DNA from: Streptomyces sp. NBC_00285
Lineage (GTDB): Bacteria > Actinomycetota > Actinomycetes > Streptomycetales > Streptomycetaceae
Direction of reading: 5' to 3'
NCBI RefSeq assembly: GCF_036174265.1
Contig: NZ_CP108055.1
Coordinates: forward strand, 620,001-684,000
DNA length: 64,000 nucleotides
The notes under the pieces were generated by a model. The model made no database searches, was not told where the DNA came from, and saw nothing but the letters and a program-made list of their open reading frames with translations. Below are positions 55,327-63,005 of this stretch, in pieces; the first letter of the stretch is position 1; every line of letters begins with the position of its first letter. Made by a program: the position numbers and the translations under genes.

Positions 55327-55794
55327 ATGGACAGGACCGACCGCGCCGCCCGGGTGATCGCGGCACCACCGGCGGCCGTCTACAGCGCCCTCCTGGACCG
55401 GGACGCCCTTGAGGCCTGGCTGCCGCCGGACGGTATGCGCGGGCGGATCGAGCGGTGGGATCCCCGGCCGGGTGGCGGCTTCAGGATGGTCCTCACCTAC
55501 CTCGACCCCACCGGTGGCCCTGGCAAGACCTCGGACGCGACGGATGTCGTCGACGTCGGGTTCGTCGATCTGGTGCCCCCGGAGCGCGTGGTGCAGCGGG
55601 CCGTGTTCGAGGCCGACGACCCGTCGTTCGCGGGCACCATGACGATGACCTGGCAGTTCGCCGCCGTCGATGACGGGACCGAGGTAACCGTCACCGCCAG
55701 TGACGTGCCGCCCGGCATCGATCACGCGGCCCACGAGGCCGGGATCGCCTCCTCGCTGGCCAACCTGGCCGCGTACGTCGAGACGGCCGGCTGA
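55327..55794 (+). CDS. SRPBCC / AHSA1-like protein
   Basis: 155 residues. The Bet v1-like fold of activator-of-Hsp90 homologues is clear: ARVIAAPPAAVYSALLDRDALEAWLPPDGM, RPGGGFRMVLTYLD, FVDLVPPERVVQRAVFE, and the long C-terminal helix HEAGIASSLANLAAYVETAG. It would bind a hydrophobic ligand; function unknown. It stands alone with its own apparent leaderless promoter, converging on vanS. Confidence 0.85.
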   Translation: MDRTDRAARVIAAPPAAVYSALLDRDALEAWLPPDGMRGRIERWDPRPGGGFRMVLTYLDPTGGPGKTSDATDVVDVGFVDLVPPERVVQRAVFEADDPSFAGTMTMTWQFAAVDDGTEVTVTASDVPPGIDHAAHEAGIASSLANLAAYVETAG

Positions 55795-55814
55795 CCCGGG
55801 TCGGCTGCGACGAG

Positions 55815-56939
55815 TCAGCGGAATGCGGGCGCGTCGGTTTCCGCAGGCATCACGGGAAGTTCCACGGTGATGCGGATCCCGCCGGCGGAGCGCGGGGTGA
55901 GGGTGAGTGTTCCGTCGTGTGCGTGCGTGATGGTTTTGACGATGGCCAGGCCGAGGCCGACGCCCGCGTGGTCGGTGCGTACGCGTTCCGTGCCGCGCCG
56001 GAAAGGCTCGGTGAGGGTCGAGACCAGGGCCGGGGTGAGTTGCTCGCCGGTGTTCTCCACCGTGAGCACCGCGACCCCGGGGCGGACACCGGTGGTGATC
56101 CACACGGTGCCCTGTCCGGGCAGGTTGTGGACGATCGCGTTGTGCACGAGGTTCGTGGTCAGCTGTTGCAGGAGCGCCGGCGATCCGGTCGTTGCAGTGA
56201 TGTCGCCGCGGGTCTCCAGGGTGACGCCGTGCTTCTCCGCGAGGGGGAGAAGGGTTTCGGCGGCTTCTTCCGCCATGAGGGACAGGTCGACGTGTTCCCG
56301 GGTGAAGGACCGTTGTTCGGCTCGGCCGACCAGGAGCAGTGCCTCGGTGAGGTCGATCGCGCGGGAGTTGACGACGTGGAGGCGCTCGACGAGTTCGCCG
56401 GTGTCGTGGTGCGGATCGGCGCGGGCCACGTCGAGGAGCGACTTCGAGACCGCCAGCGGGGTGCGCAGCTCGTGCGAGGCGTTGGCGGCGAATCTCCGCT
56501 GTTCGGCGACGTGGGCTTCGAGCCGGGCGAGCATCGCGTCGAAGGCGTCGGCGAGTTCGCGGAACTCGTCGTTGCGGCCCCGCAGCCGAATCCGGTGGGA
56601 GAGTGATCCGCCCGCGGCGGTGCGGGTGGCGTCCTTGATGCGGGTCAGGGGAGCGAGCATGCGGCCGGCGAGGATCCACCCTCCCACGAGGCCGAACACC
56701 AGCAGGAACGCCATCACCACGGCTGCCCTCGGCGCGAAGACCTCCAGGAGGGCGGACCGGATGGGGAAGACACCACCCGTCGGTCTGTCGTCGGGGTTGA
56801 TGAGCATCGCGCGGTCGGGGACGTACCGGAGGAGGAAAATCCATACGGCTGCGAGCAGCAGGGCGCCGGCGAGCATCAGGAATCCGGCGTAACTGAGAGT
56901 GAGCTTGAGGCGAACGCTCAGCCCGGGCGTTCTATCCAC
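55815..56939 (-). CDS. vanS: VanS sensor histidine kinase
   Basis: 374 residues; the GTG overlaps the vanR stop by 8 nt and follows GAAGGAGGGG. Two membrane spans (about 17-39 and 72-94) enclose a short extracellular loop of ~33 residues. HAMP follows, then phospho-His156 in NASHELRTPLAV, N box LVHNAIVHN and G box AGVGLGLAIV. In Streptomyces VanS binds or senses vancomycin-type glycopeptides and phosphorylates VanR; without inducer it acts as phosphatase. The short sensor loop fits the Streptomyces VanS type. Drug specificity cannot be read from sequence. Confidence 0.93.
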   Translation of the reverse strand: MDRTPGLSVRLKLTLSYAGFLMLAGALLLAAVWIFLLRYVPDRAMLINPDDRPTGGVFPIRSALLEVFAPRAAVVMAFLLVFGLVGGWILAGRMLAPLTRIKDATRTAAGGSLSHRIRLRGRNDEFRELADAFDAMLARLEAHVAEQRRFAANASHELRTPLAVSKSLLDVARADPHHDTGELVERLHVVNSRAIDLTEALLLVGRAEQRSFTREHVDLSLMAEEAAETLLPLAEKHGVTLETRGDITATTGSPALLQQLTTNLVHNAIVHNLPGQGTVWITTGVRPGVAVLTVENTGEQLTPALVSTLTEPFRRGTERVRTDHAGVGLGLAIVKTITHAHDGTLTLTPRSAGGIRITVELPVMPAETDAPAFR

Positions 56940-57627
56940 GGTCCCCTCCTTCGTGTTCGGCCTCCGGGTGCGTGCCGATGCGGTAGCCGACGCCCGGCAC
57001 CGTGGTGATGACCCAGGGTTCGCCGAGGCGTTTGCGCAGTGCCGAGACGGTGATGCGCACGGCGTTGGTGAACGGGTCGGCGTTCTCGTCCCATGCGCGT
57101 TCCAGGAGGACTTCGGCGCTGACGACACCACCCTCGGCGGCGACGAGGACCTCCAGGACGGCGAACTGCTTCCTGGTCAGTGCGACGTAGCGGCCGTCCC
57201 GGTAGACCTCTCTGCGGAACGGGTCCAGACGCAGACCGGCGATCTCCCGCACCGGCGGCCGGTTATGGGCACGTCTGCGGTCGAGCGCCCTGAGCCGCAG
57301 CGCGAGTTCCCGCAGTTCGAAGGGTTTCGTGAGGTAGTCGTCGGCGCCGAGTGCGAACCCGGAGGCCTTGTCGTCGAGACGGTCGGCCGCGGTGAGCATG
57401 AGGATCGGCATACCGCTGCCGGAGGCGACGATGCGTTCGGCGATCTCGTCACCGGAGGGTCCGGGCACGTCACGGTCGAGGACGGCGATGTCGTAGGCGT
57501 TGATGCTCAGCAGCTCCAGAGCGGTGTCGCCGTCGCCCGCGAGGTCGGCCGCGATGGCTTCCAGGCGCAGGCCGTCGCGGATGGCTTCCGCCAGATAGGG
57601 CTCGTCCTCGACGATCAGCACACGCAT
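56932..57627 (-). CDS. vanR: VanR OmpR-family response regulator
   Basis: 231 residues from the ATG at 57627. The receiver has acidic residues in LIVEDEP, phospho-Asp51 (AVLDRDVPG) as in S. coelicolor VanR, Thr in LMLTAADR and Lys in DDYLTKPFEL. The C-terminal winged helix has the OmpR pattern (LTRKQFAVLEVLVAAEGGVVSAE, NAVRITVSALRKRLG, TVPGVGYRIG). It activates the vanK, vanH and vanJ promoters. The vanJ-side VanR box lies 26-54 nt upstream of its own start, which suggests autoregulation. TAGCAT 7 nt before the ATG suggests a leaderless mRNA. Confidence 0.95.
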   Translation of the reverse strand: MRVLIVEDEPYLAEAIRDGLRLEAIAADLAGDGDTALELLSINAYDIAVLDRDVPGPSGDEIAERIVASGSGMPILMLTAADRLDDKASGFALGADDYLTKPFELRELALRLRALDRRRAHNRPPVREIAGLRLDPFRREVYRDGRYVALTRKQFAVLEVLVAAEGGVVSAEVLLERAWDENADPFTNAVRITVSALRKRLGEPWVITTVPGVGYRIGTHPEAEHEGGDRG

Positions 57628-57652
57628 GCCGTCGATGCTACGAGCCGGCACA

Positions 57653-57714
57653 TATCGTCGACATATCGAAAACCGCATACGCACCGGCAACACCACACCG
57701 CGTCGACTGGCGGT
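57653..57714 (+). promoter_or_regulatory. VanR-type control region between vanR and vanJ
   Basis: TATCG at 57653 and 57664 (11 bp apart), then AAAACCGCATACG. TCGACT lies 6 nt before an ATG at 57715, exactly 62 nt from the first TATCG as in the vanK and vanH copies. It serves vanJ and probably vanR. Confidence 0.85.
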
Positions 57715-57885
57715 ATGCCTCAGACCCCACCCTCAGCACGGGCAACGCCCCGCCGGATCCGCCGGCCCCTGGTCCTCGTTCCCACCGGCACTGCGGACTG
57801 CGCCCAGAAGCCGTCTTTCACGGCTACCCGCGCCTGTATGGCGACCCCACCCAGGACCCCGGGGTGCGACAGTGCCCAGCGGTGA
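57715..57885 (+). CDS. Possible 56-residue leader ORF upstream of vanJ
   Basis: This ORF starts at the position equivalent to the vanK and vanH start codons. It runs 56 codons (MPQTPPSARATPRRIRR..., ending CDSAQR) and stops 22 nt before the vanJ GTG, in another frame. The product is Pro/Arg/Thr-rich and has no recognised family. It may be a translated leader, a relic of an earlier gene, or chance. Confidence 0.4.
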   Translation: MPQTPPSARATPRRIRRPLVLVPTGTADCAQKPSFTATRACMATPPRTPGCDSAQR

Positions 57886-57907
57886 ACGAGGACCCACGCT
57901 GACGCAG

Positions 57908-58981
57908 GTGGACACGGCGGAGCCCGGACAGCACGACGTCGGCCACCCGGACACCGGCTCCAGGACCTGGGACGCGGACATCCGCCGGGTGATCCGCAAC
58001 GCCTCCCGGCCGGGGCCGTGGCAGCGCGGCCCGGTGCTCGCGGCGCTGGCACTGCTGCTGGGCCTGCTCATGCTGCTGCACGCGAGGATCACGGACGTCG
58101 GAGGCCTCGGCAGCCTGGTGGAGACCTTCCTGCCGTGGTTCGGCCTGTTCGTCCCGGTGCTCCTCGCCGGGGCCCTGTGGCGCCGCTCCGCCTCCGCTGT
58201 GGCCGCGCTGCTGCTGCCGCTCCTGGTGTGGCTGAACCTCTTCGGCGGGCTCCTCGTCGACAAGTCCCACTCGGGCGGCGACCTCGTCGTGGTCAGCCAC
58301 AACGTCGGCGCCGACAACCCCGACCCGGCCGGCACGGCCCGCGACCTCGCCGCCTCCGGGGCGGACCTGCTGGCCCTGGAGGAGATCACCCCGCAGGCCG
58401 CGCTCACCTACGAGAAGGAGCTGGCGAAGGCGTACCGGTACCACGCGGTCAGGGGCACGGTCGGACTGTGGAGCAAGCTGCCGTTGTCGGACACCCGGAC
58501 GGTGGACGTCGCGATGCTGGGCATGGCCGGGCCACTGGCGCAGGACCTGTCGGCCGACGAGAGGGCCGCCACGCCCCGCGCGCTGCGCACCACGGTGACC
58601 ACGGACAAGGGGCCGCTGGCCGTGTACGTGGCCCATCTGGGGTCCGTGCGGGTCATGCCGAGGAACGGCTTCTGGACCAGTCAGCGCGACGCCGGCGCCG
58701 ACGACCTCGGCAAAGCCCTGGCCGCCGAGCGGAACCAGCGGGTGGTGCTGCTCGGCGACCTGAACGGCACCACCGACGACCGCGCCCTCGCCGGCATCAC
58801 CTCGCGGCTGCGCTCGGCCCAGGACGCTGCCGGGGACGGTTTCGGCTTCAGCTGGCCGGCGACGTTCCCGGTGGCGCGGATCGACCAGATCCTGGTCCGC
58901 GGAGTACGGCCGGAGAGCTCGTGGGTCCTGCCGGCCACCGGCAGCGACCATCGTCCGGTGGCGGCCGGCATCAGCTGGTGA
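57908..58981 (+). CDS. vanJ: VanJ, membrane-anchored endonuclease/exonuclease/phosphatase-fold protein
   Basis: 357 residues from the GTG at 57908; GTG 57872 is also in frame, and the N-terminus is not certain. Three hydrophobic spans (about 36-55, 65-84, 90-112) are followed by an extracellular EEP-fold domain with LVVVSHNVGADNPDP, the metal Glu in LLALEEITP, VLLGDLNGTTDD, and the terminal SDHRPV. In S. coelicolor VanJ is VanR-induced, dispensable for vancomycin resistance, but gives teicoplanin-type resistance. It is divergent from vanR. A decayed second copy of its 3' end lies 18 kb away before vanK. Confidence 0.92.
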   Translation: MDTAEPGQHDVGHPDTGSRTWDADIRRVIRNASRPGPWQRGPVLAALALLLGLLMLLHARITDVGGLGSLVETFLPWFGLFVPVLLAGALWRRSASAVAALLLPLLVWLNLFGGLLVDKSHSGGDLVVVSHNVGADNPDPAGTARDLAASGADLLALEEITPQAALTYEKELAKAYRYHAVRGTVGLWSKLPLSDTRTVDVAMLGMAGPLAQDLSADERAATPRALRTTVTTDKGPLAVYVAHLGSVRVMPRNGFWTSQRDAGADDLGKALAAERNQRVVLLGDLNGTTDDRALAGITSRLRSAQDAAGDGFGFSWPATFPVARIDQILVRGVRPESSWVLPATGSDHRPVAAGISW

Positions 58982-58997
58982 ACCCGGCCGGCCGAGG

Positions 58998-60974
58998 TCA
59001 CAGGAGCGGTGGTCGCCGCCACTGCGCACCCAGGACATGGTGGTCGAGGAAGTTCAGTGCCGTCTCGTACAGGAGGCCCAGGTGGTGCGGGGCCTCGACA
59101 CCGTGGCTCTCCTCCGGGAAGTACAGGAACTTGGCGGGCACGCCCTGGCGTTGGAGGTCGTGGTGCAGGGCCAGGGACTGACCGACGGGCACCCGGTAGT
59201 CCTTGCCGCCGTGCACGATCAGCGTCGGTGTCGTCAGGTTCGCCACGCCGAGGTGGGGTGAGTCGGCGTCGTAGCGTTCACGCATAGTGCGCGGGTCGCC
59301 GTAGATCTTCCGGAAGTACGAGTGCATGTCGGTGTCGCCCTGGAAGGCCTCCAGGTTCCACATCCCGGCGTGCGAGACGAGGGCCCGGAAGCGGTCGGTG
59401 AGGGTCGCGGTGCGGTTGGCGAGATAGCCGCCGAAGGAGAAGCCGGCCAGGGCCGTCCGGGTCGCATCGAGGTCGGCACGGTCCAGTGCGGCGTCGGTCA
59501 GCGCGATGACGTCGCTGTAAGGCCGGCCACCGTACCGGCCCCGGCCCCGTTCCTGCATGCGTTGGCCGTATCCGCTGGACAGGGCCGGGTCGGGCAGCAG
59601 TACGGCGTAGCCGCGGGCCGCGAACGGCCACGGGTTCCACTGCCAGGGCCAGCCGCTCCAGGACCCCTGGGGGCCGCCGTGCACCGCGACGAGGAGCGGT
59701 GCCGGGTGTTCGGCCCTGGCGCCCTCGGGCAGGACGAGCCAGCCGCGCAGTGCGAAGCCGTCGTCCCCGGTCGTGTGCACCTCGGTCAGGGTGCCGGGAA
59801 GGGTGCCGAGGTCGCCGAGTGGCCTGAGGGAAACGGGGTGTTGGTCGGCGGTGGCAGCGTCCAGGCGGACCGCCTGCGGTGGGCTGTCGAGGGTGCTGCG
59901 CAGCGCGTAGAGCGTGGCTGCGTCGGGCGTCACGCAGAGGGAGGTGTAGGCGCCGGAGGCGGTGAGACGGGTGACCGTGCCGTCCGGGTCGAGGCGGAAG
60001 ATGGGGCAATGGCCCCGTTCGTCGCCGGTGAACCACACCGTGGCGTCCCCGGGTATCGGCGAGGGAATCGCCCTTCCCGGCCAGGGCCAGTTGTCGAAGT
60101 CCGGCAGGAGGTCGGTCTCCTCGCCGGTCACGGGGTCGAAGGCGACGAGGGTGACCCGCCACTCGCTGTCGTAGGTCTCCTCTCGTTGGCGTTGGCAGAT
60201 CAGGCGGGTGCCGTCGGCGGTGAACACCGGGCGGTAGTACTGGTGGCCCGGTCGGGACAGGGCGTGGCGCTCCCCGCCGGTGGCCGCGTCGGCGATCACG
60301 ACGGTGTTCGTGTCCGGGGCGCTACCGGTCGGGGCCCGGGTGTAGGCGACCACCGTCGCGTCCGGCGAGAGGGCCATGTCCCCGCCGCCTGCGAGGCCTT
60401 GGCCGCCGGCGTCGACCGGCGGGGCGTCCGGGTGGAGGAGGAAGGTGTGCGGTTCGCCGGGGCCGAGGTCCACGCCGTCGGCGCGGGTGGGAGTCGTCTC
60501 GTGCAGGACCGCGCTGACGGCGGACCGGCGACGCTGCTGGAGGAGGTCGCCGTGTGTCCGGGCGTCAACGGTGCCCGGGAGCAGAGCGGCCGAGTAGGCG
60601 AGTGTGGCGGAGCGGGCGGCTGCGGTGAACGCGGTGACACCGCCGGGGTGGTGGGCGATCCGCTCGGCCTCACCGTTCTCGGAAAGGGCCCACACCGAGG
60701 CTCCCGGCGAGTCATGGCTCTCCCGGTCGGAGAGCAACAACAGGGTGCCGGCGAACTCCGGGGCCCGGTCGCCCTGGACGGACCCGGCCACGGGGCGGGA
60801 CTCCCGCTCCCCGGCCGGGTCCACCTCCCACAACTCCGACACATACCGGCTGCCCTCGTGGCCGAGCCGCTGCACGGACGCGACCAGACGGGTCCCGTCG
60901 GGCGCGAGGGTCAGTCCGGTCAGGCGCGGTTGCTCGATGAGGCGGTGGTGGAAGGTGCTCGGGTTGTCGACCAT
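58998..60974 (-). CDS. S9-family serine peptidase (prolyl-oligopeptidase-like)
   Basis: 658 residues from the ATG at 60974 (GCAGGA 8 nt upstream; ATG 60983 also possible). The N-terminal ~380 residues form a beta-propeller (repeats such as LAPDGTRLVAS, LSPDATVVAYTR, VFTADGTRLICQR, FRLDPDGTVTRLT). The C-terminal alpha/beta hydrolase has nucleophile Ser in LAGFSFGGYLANR, Asp in GGKDYRVP and His in EESHGVEAP. No signal peptide. It hydrolyses short peptides or acyl-amino acids; substrate unknown. It converges with vanJ, 16 bp between stops. Confidence 0.9.
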   Translation of the reverse strand: MVDNPSTFHHRLIEQPRLTGLTLAPDGTRLVASVQRLGHEGSRYVSELWEVDPAGERESRPVAGSVQGDRAPEFAGTLLLLSDRESHDSPGASVWALSENGEAERIAHHPGGVTAFTAAARSATLAYSAALLPGTVDARTHGDLLQQRRRSAVSAVLHETTPTRADGVDLGPGEPHTFLLHPDAPPVDAGGQGLAGGGDMALSPDATVVAYTRAPTGSAPDTNTVVIADAATGGERHALSRPGHQYYRPVFTADGTRLICQRQREETYDSEWRVTLVAFDPVTGEETDLLPDFDNWPWPGRAIPSPIPGDATVWFTGDERGHCPIFRLDPDGTVTRLTASGAYTSLCVTPDAATLYALRSTLDSPPQAVRLDAATADQHPVSLRPLGDLGTLPGTLTEVHTTGDDGFALRGWLVLPEGARAEHPAPLLVAVHGGPQGSWSGWPWQWNPWPFAARGYAVLLPDPALSSGYGQRMQERGRGRYGGRPYSDVIALTDAALDRADLDATRTALAGFSFGGYLANRTATLTDRFRALVSHAGMWNLEAFQGDTDMHSYFRKIYGDPRTMRERYDADSPHLGVANLTTPTLIVHGGKDYRVPVGQSLALHHDLQRQGVPAKFLYFPEESHGVEAPHHLGLLYETALNFLDHHVLGAQWRRPPLL

Positions 60975-61137
60975 GGTGGTCATCCTGCCCGTGGTGATCC
61001 AGGCGGCGAACCCGATCGCGGTCACGAACGCGTACTCTCCGCACCGGCTGCCGAGAACCACCACGACCTCGTCGACCCACGCCTCGTCGAGCGCGGCCCG
61101 GAACCGGCGGGCAGGGCGTCGATCGCGTCGAAGCCGG

Positions 61138-61449
61138 TCAGGCTCCGCCGTCCTGGACGGCGGCGGGGCCTGCGGCGTCGGCAGGGCTGCCGGGGACCCG
61201 GCGGCGCCGCGCGGGCAGCGTCTCGATGGCCCGGGTGGGTCCGGCCAGGAGGTCGAGCGGATCGATGCCGTAGTGCACGGCGACGGCGTCGCAGTACGCC
61301 AGGCTCCAGACGGCGGTGCCGGACTGACGGCGGCTCACCTGAGCCTGGCTCACGCCCAGGGCGCCGGCCAATTCCGTCTGCGACTCCCCGGTCGCGTGCA
61401 GGAGGGCGGCCACCGCCGATCGCACCCGCTCGTCAAGCGTCGTCCGCAT
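61138..61449 (-). CDS. Small XRE-type DNA-binding protein
   Basis: 103 residues from an ATG at 61449; the longer open frame lacks support. The helix-turn-helix spans about 10-65 (RSAVAALLHATGESQTELAGALGVSQAQVSRRQSG) and is followed by AVWSLAYCDAVAVHYGIDPLDLLAG. The last ~30 residues are disordered. It resembles single-domain repressors. A perfect 8-bp-arm palindrome 31-51 bp upstream of the start is a likely autoregulatory operator. It is divergent from the galactanase gene. Confidence 0.75.
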   Translation of the reverse strand: MRTTLDERVRSAVAALLHATGESQTELAGALGVSQAQVSRRQSGTAVWSLAYCDAVAVHYGIDPLDLLAGPTRAIETLPARRRRVPGSPADAAGPAAVQDGGA

Positions 61450-61479
61450 GGCGTGGAAGTTACCACTCCAAACGCACCT

Positions 61480-61500
61480 GCTATGCGTTACACGCATAGC
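61480..61500. promoter_or_regulatory. Palindrome upstream of the XRE gene
   Basis: Arms GCTATGCG and CGCATAGC are perfect inverted repeats around TTACA. It is a likely binding site for the XRE protein encoded 31 bp away. Confidence 0.6.
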
Positions 61501-61549
61501 GTGCATGACGAGGCGGGGGCTGCCGGCAGCCGGCCTCATCGCCGAATTC

Positions 61550-61563
61550 TGTGTACGTACACA
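61550..61563. promoter_or_regulatory. Palindrome TGTGTACGTACACA
   Basis: A perfect 14-bp palindrome in the XRE-galactanase divergent region, 165 bp before the galactanase start. The regulator is unknown. Confidence 0.4.
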
Positions 61564-61645
61564 ACCATCCTGCACACCATTCAAGCTTCTAACCTCGACG
61601 AAATACAGCTGACACACGTATTTACAGTGACTGGCACCTCTCCTA

Positions 61646-61661
61646 CTGTGATCGTTCACAG
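61646..61661 (+). promoter_or_regulatory. Candidate galactanase operator
   Basis: CTGTGATCGTTCACAG has perfect 6-bp arms and lies 67 bp before the galactanase start. It could bind a LacI- or other sugar-responsive repressor, not encoded here. Confidence 0.5.
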
Positions 61662-61728
61662 ACCCATCCCCACATGCGCATGTCAGGCCAGTCCCGACGT
61701 AGCGCCGTCTCGATCAAAGGAGTTCGGG

Positions 61729-62850
61729 ATGACCGTGAACGGTCCGCGCCGCATCGTGAAGGCCGCCATGCTGTTGGCCGCACTCGCTCTGCCCGCATCC
61801 CTGCTCACCACGCCCACCACCGCGTCCGCGGCCGGTTCGCTCACCATGCGCGGTGCCGACGTGTCGACCGCCCAGCGCGCCCTCGACCTCGGTGCCAAGT
61901 ACTACGACGCGAGCGGCACGGCCAAGGACCCGCTGGACATCCTCAAGGGGCTCGGCGTCAACTACGTCCGCCTGCGGGTGTGGAACAACCCGGCCAGCGG
62001 CTACAACAACAAGGCCAAGGTGCTGTCGTACGCGAAGCAGGTGAAGGCCAAGGGGCTGAAGCTGCTCGTCGACTTCCACTACTCCGACACCTGGGCGGAC
62101 CCCGGCAACCAGAACAAGCCCGCGGCGTGGGCCGGCCACAACATCAGCCAGCTGCAGACCGACGTCTACAACTACACGTACGACGTCTGCAACAGCCTCA
62201 AGTCGCAGGGCACCACCCCGGACAGCGTCCAGATCGGCAACGAGATCAACGTCGGCATGCTGTGGAACGAAGGCAAGGTCGTCAACAACGACTTCACCAA
62301 TCTCAGCCTGCTGCTCAAGTCGGGCTACAACGCGACCAAGGCATGCAACAGCGGCACCCAGGTGATCATCCACACCGCCGACGCCGACAGCGACGCGAAC
62401 GCACGCTGGTTCTACGACGGCATCAAGGCCAAGGGCGTCAACTGGGACATCACCGGGCTGTCCTACTACTGCCCCTGGCACGGCACGATCGCCAACATGG
62501 GCAGCGTGGTGGCCGACGTGAAGTCCCGCTACGGCAAGGACGTGATCATCGCCGAGACGGCCTACCCGTTCACCTCGGCCAACGCGGACAGCACCGCCAA
62601 CTCCATCACGACCGGCTGCTCGGGCTATCCGCTCTCGTGGCAGGGCCAGGCGGACAACTTCACCGCCGTGCAGAACGCCGCGCGCAGCAACGGCGCGATC
62701 GGGGTCTTCTACTGGGAGCCGACCTGGTACGCGGTGACCGGCAACGGGTGGGACCCGGCAGACATCAGCAACAGCGGCAACGGCTGGGACAACATGGCCG
62801 TCTTCAACTGGACCGGCAATGTGAACCCGAACATCAAGTGGACCCCATAA
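61729..62850 (+). CDS. Secreted arabinogalactan endo-beta-1,4-galactanase, GH53
   Basis: 373 residues; ATG 7 nt after AAAGGAG. A signal peptide (RRIVKAAMLLAALALPASLLTTPTTASA) exports it. It cleaves beta-1,4-galactan side chains of type I arabinogalactan and pectin. GH53 features: MRGADVSTAQRALDLGAKYYD, the acid/base Glu in VQIGNEINVGMLW, the nucleophile Glu in VIIAETAYPFTS, and GVFYWEPTWYAV at the end. No carbohydrate-binding module is attached. It fits the polysaccharide-degrading theme of the 27-36 kb genes. A terminator follows. Confidence 0.93.
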   Translation: MTVNGPRRIVKAAMLLAALALPASLLTTPTTASAAGSLTMRGADVSTAQRALDLGAKYYDASGTAKDPLDILKGLGVNYVRLRVWNNPASGYNNKAKVLSYAKQVKAKGLKLLVDFHYSDTWADPGNQNKPAAWAGHNISQLQTDVYNYTYDVCNSLKSQGTTPDSVQIGNEINVGMLWNEGKVVNNDFTNLSLLLKSGYNATKACNSGTQVIIHTADADSDANARWFYDGIKAKGVNWDITGLSYYCPWHGTIANMGSVVADVKSRYGKDVIIAETAYPFTSANADSTANSITTGCSGYPLSWQGQADNFTAVQNAARSNGAIGVFYWEPTWYAVTGNGWDPADISNSGNGWDNMAVFNWTGNVNPNIKWTP

Positions 62851-62866
62851 CGGGCGACTTGAACCA

Positions 62867-62896
62867 GAACGGCACCGTCCCCGGGCGGTGCCGTTC
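62867..62896 (+). terminator. Terminator after the galactanase
   Basis: A perfect 11-bp stem (62867-62877 with 62886-62896) and an 8-nt loop start 17 bp past the stop. Confidence 0.65.
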
Positions 62897-63005
62897 GCCG
62901 CTCCTGTGACGTTCCGGAGGATCGGATCGGCAATCACCCCCCGCCATGGGGGCACCGCAGCGGGTGACATTACCCTGTGGTTCGCCTGACCGAGGGAAGG
63001 AAGCC

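Noticed and set aside
40779..57714. Insertion sequence or integrase at the van block edges
   Set aside because: No transposase, terminal inverted repeat or tRNA-like attachment site was seen near 40.8, 46.4, 55.8 or 59 kb.
40779..59000. Glycopeptide antibiotic biosynthesis cluster around the van genes
   Set aside because: No NRPS, halogenase, cross-linking P450 set or glycosyltransferase is present; this is resistance without production.
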